Positions 16,081 to 25,159 of a stretch of DNA of 64,000 nt are shown here, piece after piece. The notes under the pieces are model-generated. The model did no database searches. It saw nothing but the letters and a program-made list of their open reading frames with translations, and was not told where the DNA came from. Made by a program: the position numbers and the translations under genes. The stretch is taken from positions 124,001 to 188,000 of the forward strand of contig NZ_QJKB01000010.1 of assembly GCF_003201815.1 (NCBI RefSeq), read 5' to 3'. This DNA is from Undibacterium pigrum (lineage in GTDB: Bacteria > Pseudomonadota > Gammaproteobacteria > Burkholderiales > Burkholderiaceae_D). Numbering within the stretch: the first letter of the stretch is position 1; every line of letters begins with the position of its first letter.

Positions 16081-16533
16081 TCAGCATAATTTTGAAGCAT
16101 GCATCAGTTTACAGAGTGCAGATACATCTTGATCTGCATTCTGCTGTAACTGGCATTTTTTCTCGTCCATATATGCAGTCTGACTCTGCTCGCCCAGAAA
16201 TTTTTGCATCAGTTTATCCAGCAATGCCAGCCTGGCCTTTTCATCGGCAATACGCTGGATGATCTCTTGCCGTTTTTCCAGCATGGCAGTCAACAACTCT
16301 TCACATCGCTCTGGTGGCTGGCTTAAATGAGGCAAGGCCTCTCGCATTTGATCCAGTGAAAAACCTATTTGCTGCGCCATCTTGATGAATTTCAGGATGT
16401 CCACAGTATGGGCTTCATAGCTGCGATAACCATTGTCGGAACGTGGTGGCGATGCGAGCAAACCTATGCGCTCATAGTAGCGTATGGTGTCGCGGCTAAG
16501 CCCGGATAATTGTTCCAGTTCAGAAATACGCAT
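16081..16533 (-). CDS. MerR-family transcriptional regulator
   Basis: A 150-aa MerR-type activator. I start it at the ATG at 16533 because the product then begins MRISELEQLSGLSRDTIRYY, the standard N-terminus of the MerR winged helix; the ATG at 16560 would extend into the operator. A central dimerisation coiled coil follows, and the C-terminal effector region has several Cys (KKCQLQQ, SALCKLM, SKLC). These could bind a metal or thiol-reactive ligand, but the pattern does not match CueR, ZntR or SoxR. The divergent hydrolase gene is the likely target. Confidence 0.85.
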   Translation of the reverse strand: MRISELEQLSGLSRDTIRYYERIGLLASPPRSDNGYRSYEAHTVDILKFIKMAQQIGFSLDQMREALPHLSQPPERCEELLTAMLEKRQEIIQRIADEKARLALLDKLMQKFLGEQSQTAYMDEKKCQLQQNADQDVSALCKLMHASKLC

Positions 16534-16538
16534 AGTGC

Positions 16539-16570
16539 TTGACTGTGGAGTTAAGTCCATAGATTACCAT
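16539..16570 (+). promoter_or_regulatory. MerR-type operator and promoter
   Basis: TTGACT (-35, 16539-16544) is followed by the dyad TGGAGTTAAGTCCA (16546-16559) and a -10-like TTACCA/TACCAT starting at 16564 or 16565. The 19-20 bp spacer is overlong, as in MerR-controlled promoters that need the regulator to twist the DNA. It points toward the hydrolase gene at 16600. Confidence 0.6.
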
Positions 16571-16599
16571 GGTTTGCAGACGTTTTAGGCGTCTACTCA

Positions 16600-17508
16600 A
16601 TGCATGCAATTCTCTATCAGAACCAGGCTCGCTTACCCATGATGAATATCATTTGTGCAGATGGCAGACAACTTGCCAATACCCTGTTCCCGCACCAGGC
16701 GACAGACCAGGCAACAAAGCGCCGCGGTGTTATTGTGATCAACTCAGCCACCGGTGTTCCGCAAGGTTTTTATCGTCACCTGGCACTACACCTGTCCCAC
16801 AATGGCTATGACGTATTGACCTGGGATGCCCGCGGCATAGGCGCATCGCAATCGGGCCACGCAAAGCAGGAGACAGCACGCATGCGTGACTGGGGCCAGT
16901 TGGATATGGATGCCGTCCTGCGCTCTACGGTCAGCACCCTCGCCGTGCCTTGGGAACAAGTGACCGTACTGGGACATAGTTCAGGCGGGCACCTGGCAGC
17001 CCTGGCCCCTGCCCTGCAACATGTACCGCGGCTGATCCTGCTCGCTTCAGGCACCTGCAACTGGCGCCTTTACCCAAGGGGACAATGGCCACGCATGTTA
17101 TTCGCCTGGCACTTGCTCACGCCTTTGTTCTTGCATGGTCTGGGTTATTTCCCTGGCAAGGCTGGTGTAGGACATGACTTGCCCAGAGGCGTAGCATGGG
17201 ATTGGCGCAACTGGAGCCTGGCCGACGACTATCTGTTTTCAGACAAGGGCATCGATACCGCTGGCTATACAAATTATAGCGGCAAGATTTTCTCCCTCTC
17301 CTTTGCCGATGACCACGGGTTTTCTCCACCGGGTACTGTGAGGGATTTACTTGATCATTTTCCTCGTGCTGAAAAATTACATAGAGAAATCCGGCCAGTT
17401 GAACATGGCCTGAAGAGCATAGGCCATTTCGGATTCTTCAAGCGCGATAACCAGGGTTTGTGGCCATTGCTGGACACCTGGCTATCATCGGAAGAAACAG
17501 TAAAGTAA
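16600..17508 (+). CDS. Alpha/beta hydrolase
   Basis: A protein of up to 302 aa with the alpha/beta-hydrolase fold. The nucleophile elbow is GHSSGG (central Ser), with an upstream WDARGIGAS oxyanion/turn region and a C-terminal GHFGFFK containing the likely catalytic His. It resembles the uncharacterised hydrolases sometimes listed as predicted esterases. The start may be this ATG or one of the paired ATGs at 16639 and 16642; no clear ribosome-binding site decides it. A MerR-type promoter lies directly upstream, so expression is probably inducible. Confidence 0.8.
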   Translation: MHAILYQNQARLPMMNIICADGRQLANTLFPHQATDQATKRRGVIVINSATGVPQGFYRHLALHLSHNGYDVLTWDARGIGASQSGHAKQETARMRDWGQLDMDAVLRSTVSTLAVPWEQVTVLGHSSGGHLAALAPALQHVPRLILLASGTCNWRLYPRGQWPRMLFAWHLLTPLFLHGLGYFPGKAGVGHDLPRGVAWDWRNWSLADDYLFSDKGIDTAGYTNYSGKIFSLSFADDHGFSPPGTVRDLLDHFPRAEKLHREIRPVEHGLKSIGHFGFFKRDNQGLWPLLDTWLSSEETVK

Positions 17509-17510
17509 AA

Positions 17511-17550
17511 ATACCAGACCTCTTCTGCTGATGAATGTCAGCAGAAGAGG
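17511..17550 (-). terminator. Terminator between convergent genes
   Basis: A perfect 13-bp stem, CCTCTTCTGCTGA with TCAGCAGAAGAGG around the loop TGAATG (17519-17550), is followed on the minus strand by a T-rich run (TATTTTTAC). It serves mainly the minus-strand gene ending at 17571 but would also block plus-strand readthrough. Confidence 0.7.
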
Positions 17551-17570
17551 TATTCAACAAAGCACACGTC

Positions 17571-18875
17571 TCAGCGTCGACGCAAATTAGCCAGCACAGT
17601 CTTATCCAGCTTTGCAGCTACACCCACACTGCGCCCTGCCAGGTTGGGAATCGTAAAATGAATTGCGCTACCAAATATCTGCGCGCATTCAGATAAACTA
17701 AGCCCGTAATCCTGTTGCAGCCATTGCACCATGCCATTGGTCGCAACCCGCAGGGCATCGTCCAGTGAACCTGCCTGCCCCAGCACCATGATTTGCGTTG
17801 GGGACTCTACCCGCGGTGTAGTGACCGCTTTTCCTTTAATGACATCCACGGTAAATTCCACATCCATCGATGTTTCCAGTGCATATTGCGAAGTTTCGCC
17901 ATCACCCTGCAAGGCATGTGCATCCCCCAGGTAGAGCAAAGCACCGGGTTGTTGCACAGCCAGGTAAACGGTATTGCCTTCGACCACTTCATTAAAATCC
18001 ATATTGCCGCCGAAGCGCCCCGTGTCGCCGGTAGAGATTGGTGGCGAACCATTGCCAGGCGCAACCGCCAGCCCACCCAGCATAGGCCGGACTGGCAGGC
18101 TTAACATGCGCAAGCCTTCTGTCGGGTTTTCCGGGCTGGCCAAACCGCGTTGCCTGTCCAGTTTCCAGCGTATGGGCTTGCCGAGACTTTCTGCCTTTAC
18201 TGCCAAGGCTGGTCCCATGGCCCTGCCGACGATGCTGTCGAGGCTGTCTGCATAATCACGGTTCAGGCGCAAGCGCTTCAAATGTATGACCAGGGTGTCA
18301 CCCGGTTCAGCCGTGCTGATAAAAAATGGCCCGGTTTGCGGATTGCCATACAAGGCTTTGGTAACACCATGCTCATCAACGCCGCCAGAATCTACGGTCT
18401 TTGTCTTGACCGTGTCACCAGGCCAGATAGTTAATACGGGCAAGCGGTGTGGGCTGAATTCATTGGAATAATCGGCGGGCTGGAAATCGTATTGTCGCGC
18501 AGGTCCGGCAGGACGATCAGGTAGCTTGCGTGCGGTGAATGTATGTGTGGCTCTCGCCTGTGGATTATTTGTATCTGGGAAATCTGCCGTGCCCTGCATG
18601 CCGTCTGCACTGCTTGTGGCTGCGACTGTAGCTGTATATACGTAGCTTGCCTTGTCTGCGTCGGTCACGGTAAACACCATGCCTGTGGCATTGCGCGTGC
18701 CAACAAGGTTATCGCCATCCAGCTTGCCGCTGATATGATTGCCCTGCGTTGTCAGTATCAGGCTTTGATAAGAACGGTTTCCCCACCTGTCCAGCTGGAT
18801 GAGCCAGTGCTCTTCATCTGCTGCAACACCCAAACCCGGGACAAGAAAGATCAACAGCATCGCATATCGCAGCAT
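17571..18875 (-). CDS. Acetamidase/formamidase-family protein, secreted
   Basis: A 434-aa protein with an N-terminal signal peptide (LIFLVPGLGVAA, cleavage near residue 19), an N-terminal beta-rich region of about 110 residues, and a C-terminal FmdA/AmdA domain (about 130-430). This domain contains GPFFISTAEPGDTLVIHL and the LGDAHALQGDGE motif of the family. These enzymes hydrolyse short amides to ammonia and acid. The signal peptide and extra N-terminal region make it a periplasmic variant with uncertain substrate. An AGGAAA ribosome-binding site precedes the ATG. Confidence 0.8.
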   Translation of the reverse strand: MLRYAMLLIFLVPGLGVAADEEHWLIQLDRWGNRSYQSLILTTQGNHISGKLDGDNLVGTRNATGMVFTVTDADKASYVYTATVAATSSADGMQGTADFPDTNNPQARATHTFTARKLPDRPAGPARQYDFQPADYSNEFSPHRLPVLTIWPGDTVKTKTVDSGGVDEHGVTKALYGNPQTGPFFISTAEPGDTLVIHLKRLRLNRDYADSLDSIVGRAMGPALAVKAESLGKPIRWKLDRQRGLASPENPTEGLRMLSLPVRPMLGGLAVAPGNGSPPISTGDTGRFGGNMDFNEVVEGNTVYLAVQQPGALLYLGDAHALQGDGETSQYALETSMDVEFTVDVIKGKAVTTPRVESPTQIMVLGQAGSLDDALRVATNGMVQWLQQDYGLSLSECAQIFGSAIHFTIPNLAGRSVGVAAKLDKTVLANLRRR

Positions 18876-19041
18876 GGTTTTTCCTATGGATAGAATAAGT
18901 AGAATGACAAAAAATATTCTATCTCATAGAAATTGCTGGCTTTTGTGTTTGCGACGAAATGCAAATCAGGCTAACCAGACTGCATATTCATGGGAATATG
19001 GGGCTCTCAGCCCACTGCACTTCAGCAAAAATGCTATTCCA

Positions 19042-20394
19042 TTATGACGCGGCCTGCTCCACAGCAGCACTCAGCATGGTCTGCACCCGCGAACGTACAA
19101 AATGGATATGGCTGCGCAGACCATATAACTCTTCAGCATAAGACAGGGGGATGGTAATGCGATTGACCTTTTCTTCTATCTCATCCAGATTGCGTAACTG
19201 ATCCTGTGCAACGCTTTGCCTGTCGCCAACCGCAACATCTTCTATGGCCTGCTCTACCATACGCAACTGGCCGTACCAGCGGTAAATGCGTGAGCGTATG
19301 CGCCAGACATACAAGGGCGGGATGATCTTGGACAGTGGCAGGAACAAGGCACCAAGCGCGACGATGACCACCCACATGCGCTCTATGAAATTGGCTATCC
19401 AGAAACTCAGGTAACGCTGCAATACGGGTGGGCCATTTTTATAAAATTTCTCGGCCTCATGCGCTACTGGTATTTCGGTATATTTATCGGATGGAAATTC
19501 ACCCTGGCGGCTGAACCAGTCGGCCCCGCTATGTATCCTGTGGGCAGCTTGCAGCAACAAACCCATCAATGCAGGATGCAGGCATTCGTGGGCGACCAGG
19601 GTCGCGGTTGGCGCAATCAAATGATAATCATGGGCAGGAATATCCTTGCCTATATCGACAATGCCACGCGGCAGCACGACGTGCGATAAGAACGGGAAGC
19701 GCCTTGTGTAGGCTTCTGCCTGGACAAAATCAAACAGGCGTATGCCGGGAGTCTGCAATAACATTTGTACCAGCGGTGAATCACTGGCTGAGCTGAAGAT
19801 CAGTACATCGACCTTGTTTTCCAGTAAGGCGACCGTCCCTGGGGTATCTGCCAGTTTTTGTATCGTCACATCTTCTTCCGACATGCTGTTGACACTTAAA
19901 ATCTGGCTGAAAAGTTTGGCAACACCATTGCCGTCAGGGCCTACATTGACAGTTTTGCCCTTGAACTGGCTGATCGTCGTCAATTCTTTCGGGCTGCGGT
20001 AAAACACCCAGATAGGTTCGTAAAACAGACTGCCCAGTGAAATCAGGCCGCGTTCATGGGCCTGTGCTTCATCGGTAGAACCACTGCGTACAAAGCCGAC
20101 TTCAATTTCAGAATCAGGGTCGCTGATACGGTTCAGGTTTTCTTCCGAGCCTTGCGAAATTTGCTGGCGCAAGGTGATCTGGTTCTTTTGCAGTTCTTGC
20201 GCATAGCGTTTGGCAAAGCGCTCATAAGAACCATTTTCCTGTCCGCTGGAAATATCAATGACGCGCGGTGGTGCCGGATCAACCAGCCAGTACCCTACGC
20301 CGCAAACTATCACCACCATCAGTGTGACCGGGCCAAATGCGAGCAGCAGATCACGTATATTGAAGAGGGTGAATTTGATTTTTTGCATTTTCAT
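19042..20394 (-). CDS. TAXI-family solute-binding protein, membrane-anchored
   Basis: A 450-aa protein. An N-terminal membrane anchor (VTLMVVIVCGVGYWLV) is followed by a TAXI-type TRAP solute-binding domain (about 45-320: ISSGQENGSY, VNVGPDGNGVAKLFSQIL), then a second transmembrane helix (WVVIVALGALFLPL, near 345) and a cytoplasmic coiled-coil tail of about 90 residues. Typical TAXI proteins are soluble and work with a fused TRAP permease, but none is encoded nearby. The topology suggests a sensor or scaffold role rather than simple transport (inference). It is the last gene of the operon and overlaps the CinA-like gene by 4 bp. Confidence 0.8.
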   Translation of the reverse strand: MKMQKIKFTLFNIRDLLLAFGPVTLMVVIVCGVGYWLVDPAPPRVIDISSGQENGSYERFAKRYAQELQKNQITLRQQISQGSEENLNRISDPDSEIEVGFVRSGSTDEAQAHERGLISLGSLFYEPIWVFYRSPKELTTISQFKGKTVNVGPDGNGVAKLFSQILSVNSMSEEDVTIQKLADTPGTVALLENKVDVLIFSSASDSPLVQMLLQTPGIRLFDFVQAEAYTRRFPFLSHVVLPRGIVDIGKDIPAHDYHLIAPTATLVAHECLHPALMGLLLQAAHRIHSGADWFSRQGEFPSDKYTEIPVAHEAEKFYKNGPPVLQRYLSFWIANFIERMWVVIVALGALFLPLSKIIPPLYVWRIRSRIYRWYGQLRMVEQAIEDVAVGDRQSVAQDQLRNLDEIEEKVNRITIPLSYAEELYGLRSHIHFVRSRVQTMLSAAVEQAAS

Positions 20395-21191
20395 GCGGTC
20401 TTGACAGGTGTAGGAATGTATTCTGCTTTCAATTGCTGCAAGCCTTCCAGCATTTTTACATAGGCAAGGGGCACTTGCTGCTCATCACCCTTGACACCCA
20501 GTTCTATATGTCTGCGTTCAGTTGCACTGCCGACACTGGGCAAGCTGAAGACTTTAATCAGCGGGAAATCTGCTTCCAGTTGTTCCATCAAAGGTGTAAC
20601 GATGGATTCAGCAATTTCATACACCAGCACTGACTGTTCAAATTGCGCATGCTGATGAAACAGATGAGAAAAATGCGTATCCAGCACCCATTCCAGCATA
20701 GGCCAGGCCATGACAGGGAAACCGGGGACAAAAAAGTGATTGCGTATGGAGAAACCGGCGATTTTGTTGAAAGGGTTGGGAATAATGTCAGCCCCCAGTG
20801 GGAACTCGCCCATTTTCAAACGATGCTGATGGTCTGGCGTAGTCAGGTCAGCGACTTCACCTTTTTCTTTGGCGATATCCATGATGCGCTCCTGTATCAG
20901 GAGCTTGGCTTCGGGATGCAGGACTATCGGCAAATCCAGCGCGGCGGCGGCACACTGGCGTGTATGGTCATCTGGCGTTGCACCTATACCCCCGGTGGAA
21001 AACACCACATCGCCGCTGGCAAAGCTGCGCATCAGGGTAGAGGTAATACGCTCGCGGTTGTCGCCTATGTATTCAACCCAGTCCAGTTGCATGCCACGCG
21101 CCTTCAACAAGGCGATGACTTTGGACATATGTTTGTCTTCGCGCTTGCCGGACAAAATTTCATCGCCAACGATAATCAGACCGATTGCCAC
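20391..21191 (-). CDS. CinA-like molybdopterin-binding-domain protein
   Basis: A 266-aa protein with the MoCF-biosynthesis/CinA N-terminal domain: IGLIIVGDEILSGKREDKH at the start and FSTGGIGATPDDHTRQ near residue 85. The C-terminal NMN-deamidase domain of full CinA is absent, so this is the short form related to YfaY/CinA-N proteins. Such proteins are linked to nucleotide repair (ADP-ribose/NAD metabolism), but the activity is not assured. The start is GTG with a strong AAGGAGA ribosome-binding site. It overlaps the next gene (ATGA). Confidence 0.82.
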   Translation of the reverse strand: MAIGLIIVGDEILSGKREDKHMSKVIALLKARGMQLDWVEYIGDNRERITSTLMRSFASGDVVFSTGGIGATPDDHTRQCAAAALDLPIVLHPEAKLLIQERIMDIAKEKGEVADLTTPDHQHRLKMGEFPLGADIIPNPFNKIAGFSIRNHFFVPGFPVMAWPMLEWVLDTHFSHLFHQHAQFEQSVLVYEIAESIVTPLMEQLEADFPLIKVFSLPSVGSATERRHIELGVKGDEQQVPLAYVKMLEGLQQLKAEYIPTPVKTA

Positions 21192-21202
21192 AATTTCTCC
21201 TT

Positions 21203-22015
21203 TTATACAGCTGCCTGCGCTGACCGATGGCGCTGCAGGGATTCAAGACAATAATGCTGGAACCACAGACCGGTAAATACAAAAACCAGGACATAAATCC
21301 AGATTGCCACACCCGCCAATACAGGCAAAAACAGGGTGGACATGGCACCGCCCAGCCACAGCAAGCCTGGTGCTGCGCCAAACAGTCCAGCGATAATGCC
21401 TATGCACAGCAAAGACCAGCGATGCTCTTGCACCAGGCTAGCTCTTTCCTCTTCATCGGCATGTAGTGCCAGGGCATCGTACACCATGACCCTGCAAGTC
21501 AGCCAGCCCCATAGCAGTGGCTGCAAGACCAGGCTCACAAAAGGTATCAGGTTAAGTGGCAAAGTCACCAGCCAGACGACGATGAAAATACCGAAAGATG
21601 ACAAGGAATGCCAGATGCTGCCCAGCAGGGTACCGCCATTCTTTTGCTCAAGTTCAGGATAATCTCTTGTTCCAACATGTTTATTGATGACAGGCATGGC
21701 AAACATGGCGATGCACAGCAGGGACGTAAATACCATGATGGGCAATAGCACCCACATGGCCACAAAGGGGCCAATAATCATCTTCAGGGAAAGCAATCCA
21801 ATCTTGGCCAGGATACCGTGTTCTTTGGAAAAACCATCATGTTCCATCAGCCAGGCATGGACAAAATCTATCGACTCTTGCAAACCCAGGTACATGAGCA
21901 CGCCACACACAATGAAAGCAAGCACGAAAGGCAGCAGCGTCAACAGCAACATGCGGTAGTGCATTTGCGCAGCCACGGCCCTGCCCCATGCACGTATTAC
22001 AGATGCCAGATTCAT
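21203..22015 (-). CDS. EI24 (CysZ-like) domain membrane protein
   Basis: A 270-aa integral membrane protein with about six hydrophobic segments (for example LLLTLLPFVLAFIVCGVLMY and the C-terminal LFLPVLAGVAIWIYVLVFVF). It belongs to the EI24 family, which includes the sulfate transporter CysZ. The sulfate-specific context is missing, so the substrate is unknown. It lies inside the overlapping minus-strand operon between the sterol-desaturase-like gene (4-bp overlap) and the CinA-like gene (11-bp gap). Confidence 0.78.
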   Translation of the reverse strand: MNLASVIRAWGRAVAAQMHYRMLLLTLLPFVLAFIVCGVLMYLGLQESIDFVHAWLMEHDGFSKEHGILAKIGLLSLKMIIGPFVAMWVLLPIMVFTSLLCIAMFAMPVINKHVGTRDYPELEQKNGGTLLGSIWHSLSSFGIFIVVWLVTLPLNLIPFVSLVLQPLLWGWLTCRVMVYDALALHADEEERASLVQEHRWSLLCIGIIAGLFGAAPGLLWLGGAMSTLFLPVLAGVAIWIYVLVFVFTGLWFQHYCLESLQRHRSAQAAV

Positions 22016-22992
22016 GTTTGTTTTTCCTTGTCAAATCCACACATGCGCTTCAAACCCAGCCATTGCTGCGACCAGAATCCTTCGCCATAGTTGCGTGCGC
22101 TGCCTTCCGGCGCGGCCAATTGATCACGTATGCCGGTCATGGCAAATTCCTTGGCAAACAGCGCCGTACCAAACAACACATCCCAGACCGGGAACAGCAC
22201 CGCAAAATTGTGCCCGCCCAAAGTACCTTTGCCATGGGTTTCATGGCCTATGCCTATGGCATGATGGGTACGGTGATAGCGTGGCGACACCAGCAGGTAT
22301 TCACCGATGCGGCCAAAGTGTATGCGTACATTCGCGTGTTGCAGGCTCTGCAGCATTTGCGACGCCATCACCAGCATGACGTATTGCCCAGGCTCGACAC
22401 CAATGACGATGGCAATCAGGCCCATATAGATATCGCGTAAAAAATCATCGAGCAAATGATTACGGTTATCACTCCACAAATTCATGTCGCGCTGGCTGTG
22501 GTGCAGGCTATGCAAGGCCCACCACCAGTTGAACTGATGTTCGGCGCGGTGATACCAGTAATCAAAAAAGTCCAGGACAACCAGATACACCAGGAATAGC
22601 AAGACCGGATATTGCAACATGTCTGGCCAGATATTTTCCAGGTTGAAGGGATTCACACCCTGTAAATGCAGCATGGCCGTCAGTTGATCCAGCAAGGGAT
22701 CAAGCACAAAAAACACGAGGATGGAAAAAGCCCCCAGCCTGTGCAATGCGGTATAAATGAAATCATTCCAGCGCGCATAGCGGTTTTTGATTTCATGTAC
22801 AGGCACCCAGGCTTCCAGTGGTCGCAAGATGAGGAATAGCACGATCAATTGCAAAACCCCAAGGATGAACCATTCAACACCCTCGAAGGCATCTTCCACA
22901 AATTCACCCAGTCCCAGATGAAACATGGCGGGCTGTACTATCGTTTCAAAAATCCAGGCTTGCAGATTTGTGAACAGATCGGAAATAGTCAT
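22012..22992 (-). CDS. Sterol desaturase / fatty acid hydroxylase family protein
   Basis: A 326-aa membrane protein with the eight-histidine di-iron signature of the superfamily: HRAEH, HSLHHS and HRTHH, spaced as expected, and several transmembrane helices before them. Members hydroxylate or desaturate lipids using oxygen. The bacterial substrate here is unknown. I start it at the ATG at 22992, which overlaps the upstream deacetylase stop as TAATG; the frame is open further upstream but would overlap that gene by 60 bp. Confidence 0.83.
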   Translation of the reverse strand: MTISDLFTNLQAWIFETIVQPAMFHLGLGEFVEDAFEGVEWFILGVLQLIVLFLILRPLEAWVPVHEIKNRYARWNDFIYTALHRLGAFSILVFFVLDPLLDQLTAMLHLQGVNPFNLENIWPDMLQYPVLLFLVYLVVLDFFDYWYHRAEHQFNWWWALHSLHHSQRDMNLWSDNRNHLLDDFLRDIYMGLIAIVIGVEPGQYVMLVMASQMLQSLQHANVRIHFGRIGEYLLVSPRYHRTHHAIGIGHETHGKGTLGGHNFAVLFPVWDVLFGTALFAKEFAMTGIRDQLAAPEGSARNYGEGFWSQQWLGLKRMCGFDKEKQT

Positions 22993-23816
22993 TATTTTTT
23001 CTGCTGATGTAAATTTTGGTAAGCGGGATGTTCGCGTAGAGTAGCAAAACAAAAGGATTTTTGCTCAAGGCCGCTAATCAGTGGCTCCAGATTTTCTGGT
23101 GCCCAGGCCTGTTTGCGTGACCATATACCCATATGTGCCATGAAAATGTCGCCATCCTTGAGGGTATTCAGAGCACGCTTGAGCAGCATGGGATTACTGA
23201 ATTTTTCGCTGGAAAGCTCATCACCGGAGAAGCCCGCTGGTGCCCAGCCCACATGCTGGTAAGCGCAAGCCTGCCCGGCTTTCAGCAGATTGTGGGTGGT
23301 TTTGCCACCCGGAGCACGCCAAAATGGATCAAGCTTCTTGCCTGTCATGGCAAAAAAACGCTGATCAACCCGGCGCAATTCCTGGCAATACTCTTGCGCT
23401 GTCCATTGCAAGGTCTGGCCAGCCTGTGCACCAAACTGCGGCTTAACGGCAATGCGCCCGTCAGGCAAATCACCGACGACATAGACATGATCAAAAGTAT
23501 GGCTGCCAAAAGCATGGCCGTCTTCTGCCAGTTTTTTCCAGTAAGGCGCCCAGCTCATGTCCAGGGAATAATCAGTCTGGACAGTTTTTTCATTGGCCAG
23601 AAAAAACGTCGCCTTGATCTGATGGCGGCGCAAGGTAGTCGCAATCAGTTCTGCCTGTGACTGGCTGCCAGTATCAAACGTGAGGTAGATAGTGCCTTTG
23701 CAACTGGCTGCCACAGCCATATTTGACGCTGGCATTGCCAGCACGGCCAGCAATGCCAGATACAAAGAGCGGCGCAATTTACATATTGCCAGCACGGTTA
23801 GCAAAGTAGACACCAT
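22992..23816 (-). CDS. Polysaccharide deacetylase-like (CE4 fold) protein
   Basis: A protein of up to 274 aa with a signal peptide (SLYLALLAVLAMPASNMAVA) and a NodB-type domain. Motif 1 reads YLTFDTGS rather than the usual TFDDG, so the metal-binding second Asp is Thr. Motif 2 is SHTFDH (SHxxxH), and FWRAPGG is motif 3. The lost Asp could mean altered metal use or no deacetylase activity. The ATG at 23816 overlaps the preceding gene by 38 bp; a TTG at 23777 would start at MRRSLYL just after that gene's stop and is an alternative. Confidence 0.78.
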   Translation of the reverse strand: MVSTLLTVLAICKLRRSLYLALLAVLAMPASNMAVAASCKGTIYLTFDTGSQSQAELIATTLRRHQIKATFFLANEKTVQTDYSLDMSWAPYWKKLAEDGHAFGSHTFDHVYVVGDLPDGRIAVKPQFGAQAGQTLQWTAQEYCQELRRVDQRFFAMTGKKLDPFWRAPGGKTTHNLLKAGQACAYQHVGWAPAGFSGDELSSEKFSNPMLLKRALNTLKDGDIFMAHMGIWSRKQAWAPENLEPLISGLEQKSFCFATLREHPAYQNLHQQKK

Positions 23817-24753
23817 GCGGAGAACGGCCTACCGGTATCATCTTGATGACTTTACGGGAAGGGATATCGATGACTGCAACCTTCTTGATCCAGCGCAGGG
23901 TGGCCCACAGGGTCTTGCCGTCTTCGCTGACTTCCATACAATCTGGCCCGCCAGGAACGGGAATACTGCCAACAATTTCCAGTGTTTGCTGATCCAGGAT
24001 ATTGATTTCATTGGAAGTACGGTTGGAGACAAAGGTGTGACGCTTGTCGCCCAGGGCACGGAAATTATGCGTACCATCGCCCGCCTTGATTTTTTTGACG
24101 GTTTTTTGGGTGCGCCAGTCGATGACTTCTACATAATTGCTCCCCATGATGCCGACCAACAGATATTTATCATCTGGTGTCATGGATATACCGGCCGGCA
24201 GCTTGCCGACAGGGATGGTCCATTTGATCTTTTGCGTCGCCAGATCAATGGCAGTTATCTGGTCGCTACCCTGCTGGGTGATGAATACGGTAGTGCTGGC
24301 CGCATCAAAAGCCATATGACTTGGCAATTTGGCCAAGGGTACGCGCTGTACCAATTTCATGTCTTGCCCGTCGAATTTATAGAAATCGACACGGTCAAGC
24401 CGCAATGAATTTGAAATAAACCACTTCTGGTCAGGGGAAAAACCGATTTGATAGGGGTCGGCGATATCCTTGATACGCCTTTGTATCTGGCCAGTCTTGG
24501 GATCAAGAAACACCAGCTCATTGCCAACAGCATTTGCCACGATCAGTGACTTATTGTCTGGCGTGGCCATCAGGTGATGAGGTTCCTTGCCTACAGGAAA
24601 CGTGCTGATTTCTTTATAGGTGGTCTGGTCCAGCAGGCTCACAGTTGCATCGCGCGAGTTCAATACCACAACGACATTGGCCTGGGCAGCATGTGCTGAA
24701 AAACCGGAAAGGAAAGCAAACGCCAAAGACGACAACAAAATACGACTACGCAT
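23779..24753 (-). CDS. YVTN-repeat beta-propeller protein, secreted
   Basis: A 324-aa protein starting at the ATG at 24753 with a clear signal peptide (LLSSLAFAFLSGFSAHA). The rest consists of repeating beta-propeller blades (VVVVLNSRDATVSLLD, IVANAVGNELVFLD, VTIN-like turns) of the YncE/YVTN type. Such periplasmic propellers bind partners or DNA, and the ligand here is unknown. It is the first gene of a six-gene minus-strand operon ending at 19042. The frame is open up to 24867 but the extra N-terminus lacks sense. Confidence 0.8.
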   Translation of the reverse strand: MRSRILLSSLAFAFLSGFSAHAAQANVVVVLNSRDATVSLLDQTTYKEISTFPVGKEPHHLMATPDNKSLIVANAVGNELVFLDPKTGQIQRRIKDIADPYQIGFSPDQKWFISNSLRLDRVDFYKFDGQDMKLVQRVPLAKLPSHMAFDAASTTVFITQQGSDQITAIDLATQKIKWTIPVGKLPAGISMTPDDKYLLVGIMGSNYVEVIDWRTQKTVKKIKAGDGTHNFRALGDKRHTFVSNRTSNEINILDQQTLEIVGSIPVPGGPDCMEVSEDGKTLWATLRWIKKVAVIDIPSRKVIKMIPVGRSPHGVYFANRAGNM

Positions 24754-25159
24754 GAAAGAAGACCGCAAAAAAATAAATCGAACTGGCATTTTACAGCGCA
24801 TGACAATAAGGAAAGAGCTTTCCTTCAATTGTTTTTTAGCTTTTTCACTTAATTTGTCCAAAATCAAGCTTCGTGACCTTGCTTTCAGGACAAGAAACGC
24901 ACTTCTACTGTCCCCCGTGCTTTTCTTTTTGCTCTACAATTGCGCCAGCTTTTTTCTATGTATGACAAAATTCATGGAAAAACGGTCCTTCATTTTGTCT
25001 TTGCAAATGCCACTGACACAGTGAAATTACTGATAAGCAATAAATTAAATAATATCTGGCGATGTAAGGCATTTGATTGCGTTCATAACCCAGTCTTGCT
25101 TTTACAAAGCTGCAATCTTAAATGACTAGCGTTTCAGAACGCGAAACCAAGGAAAAACA
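24754..25159. other. Intergenic region upstream of FKBP gene
   Basis: About 400 bp between divergent genes. It is A+T-rich near 25030-25060 and must hold promoters for both directions. No RNA gene, repeat or convincing small frame was seen. Confidence 0.4.
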
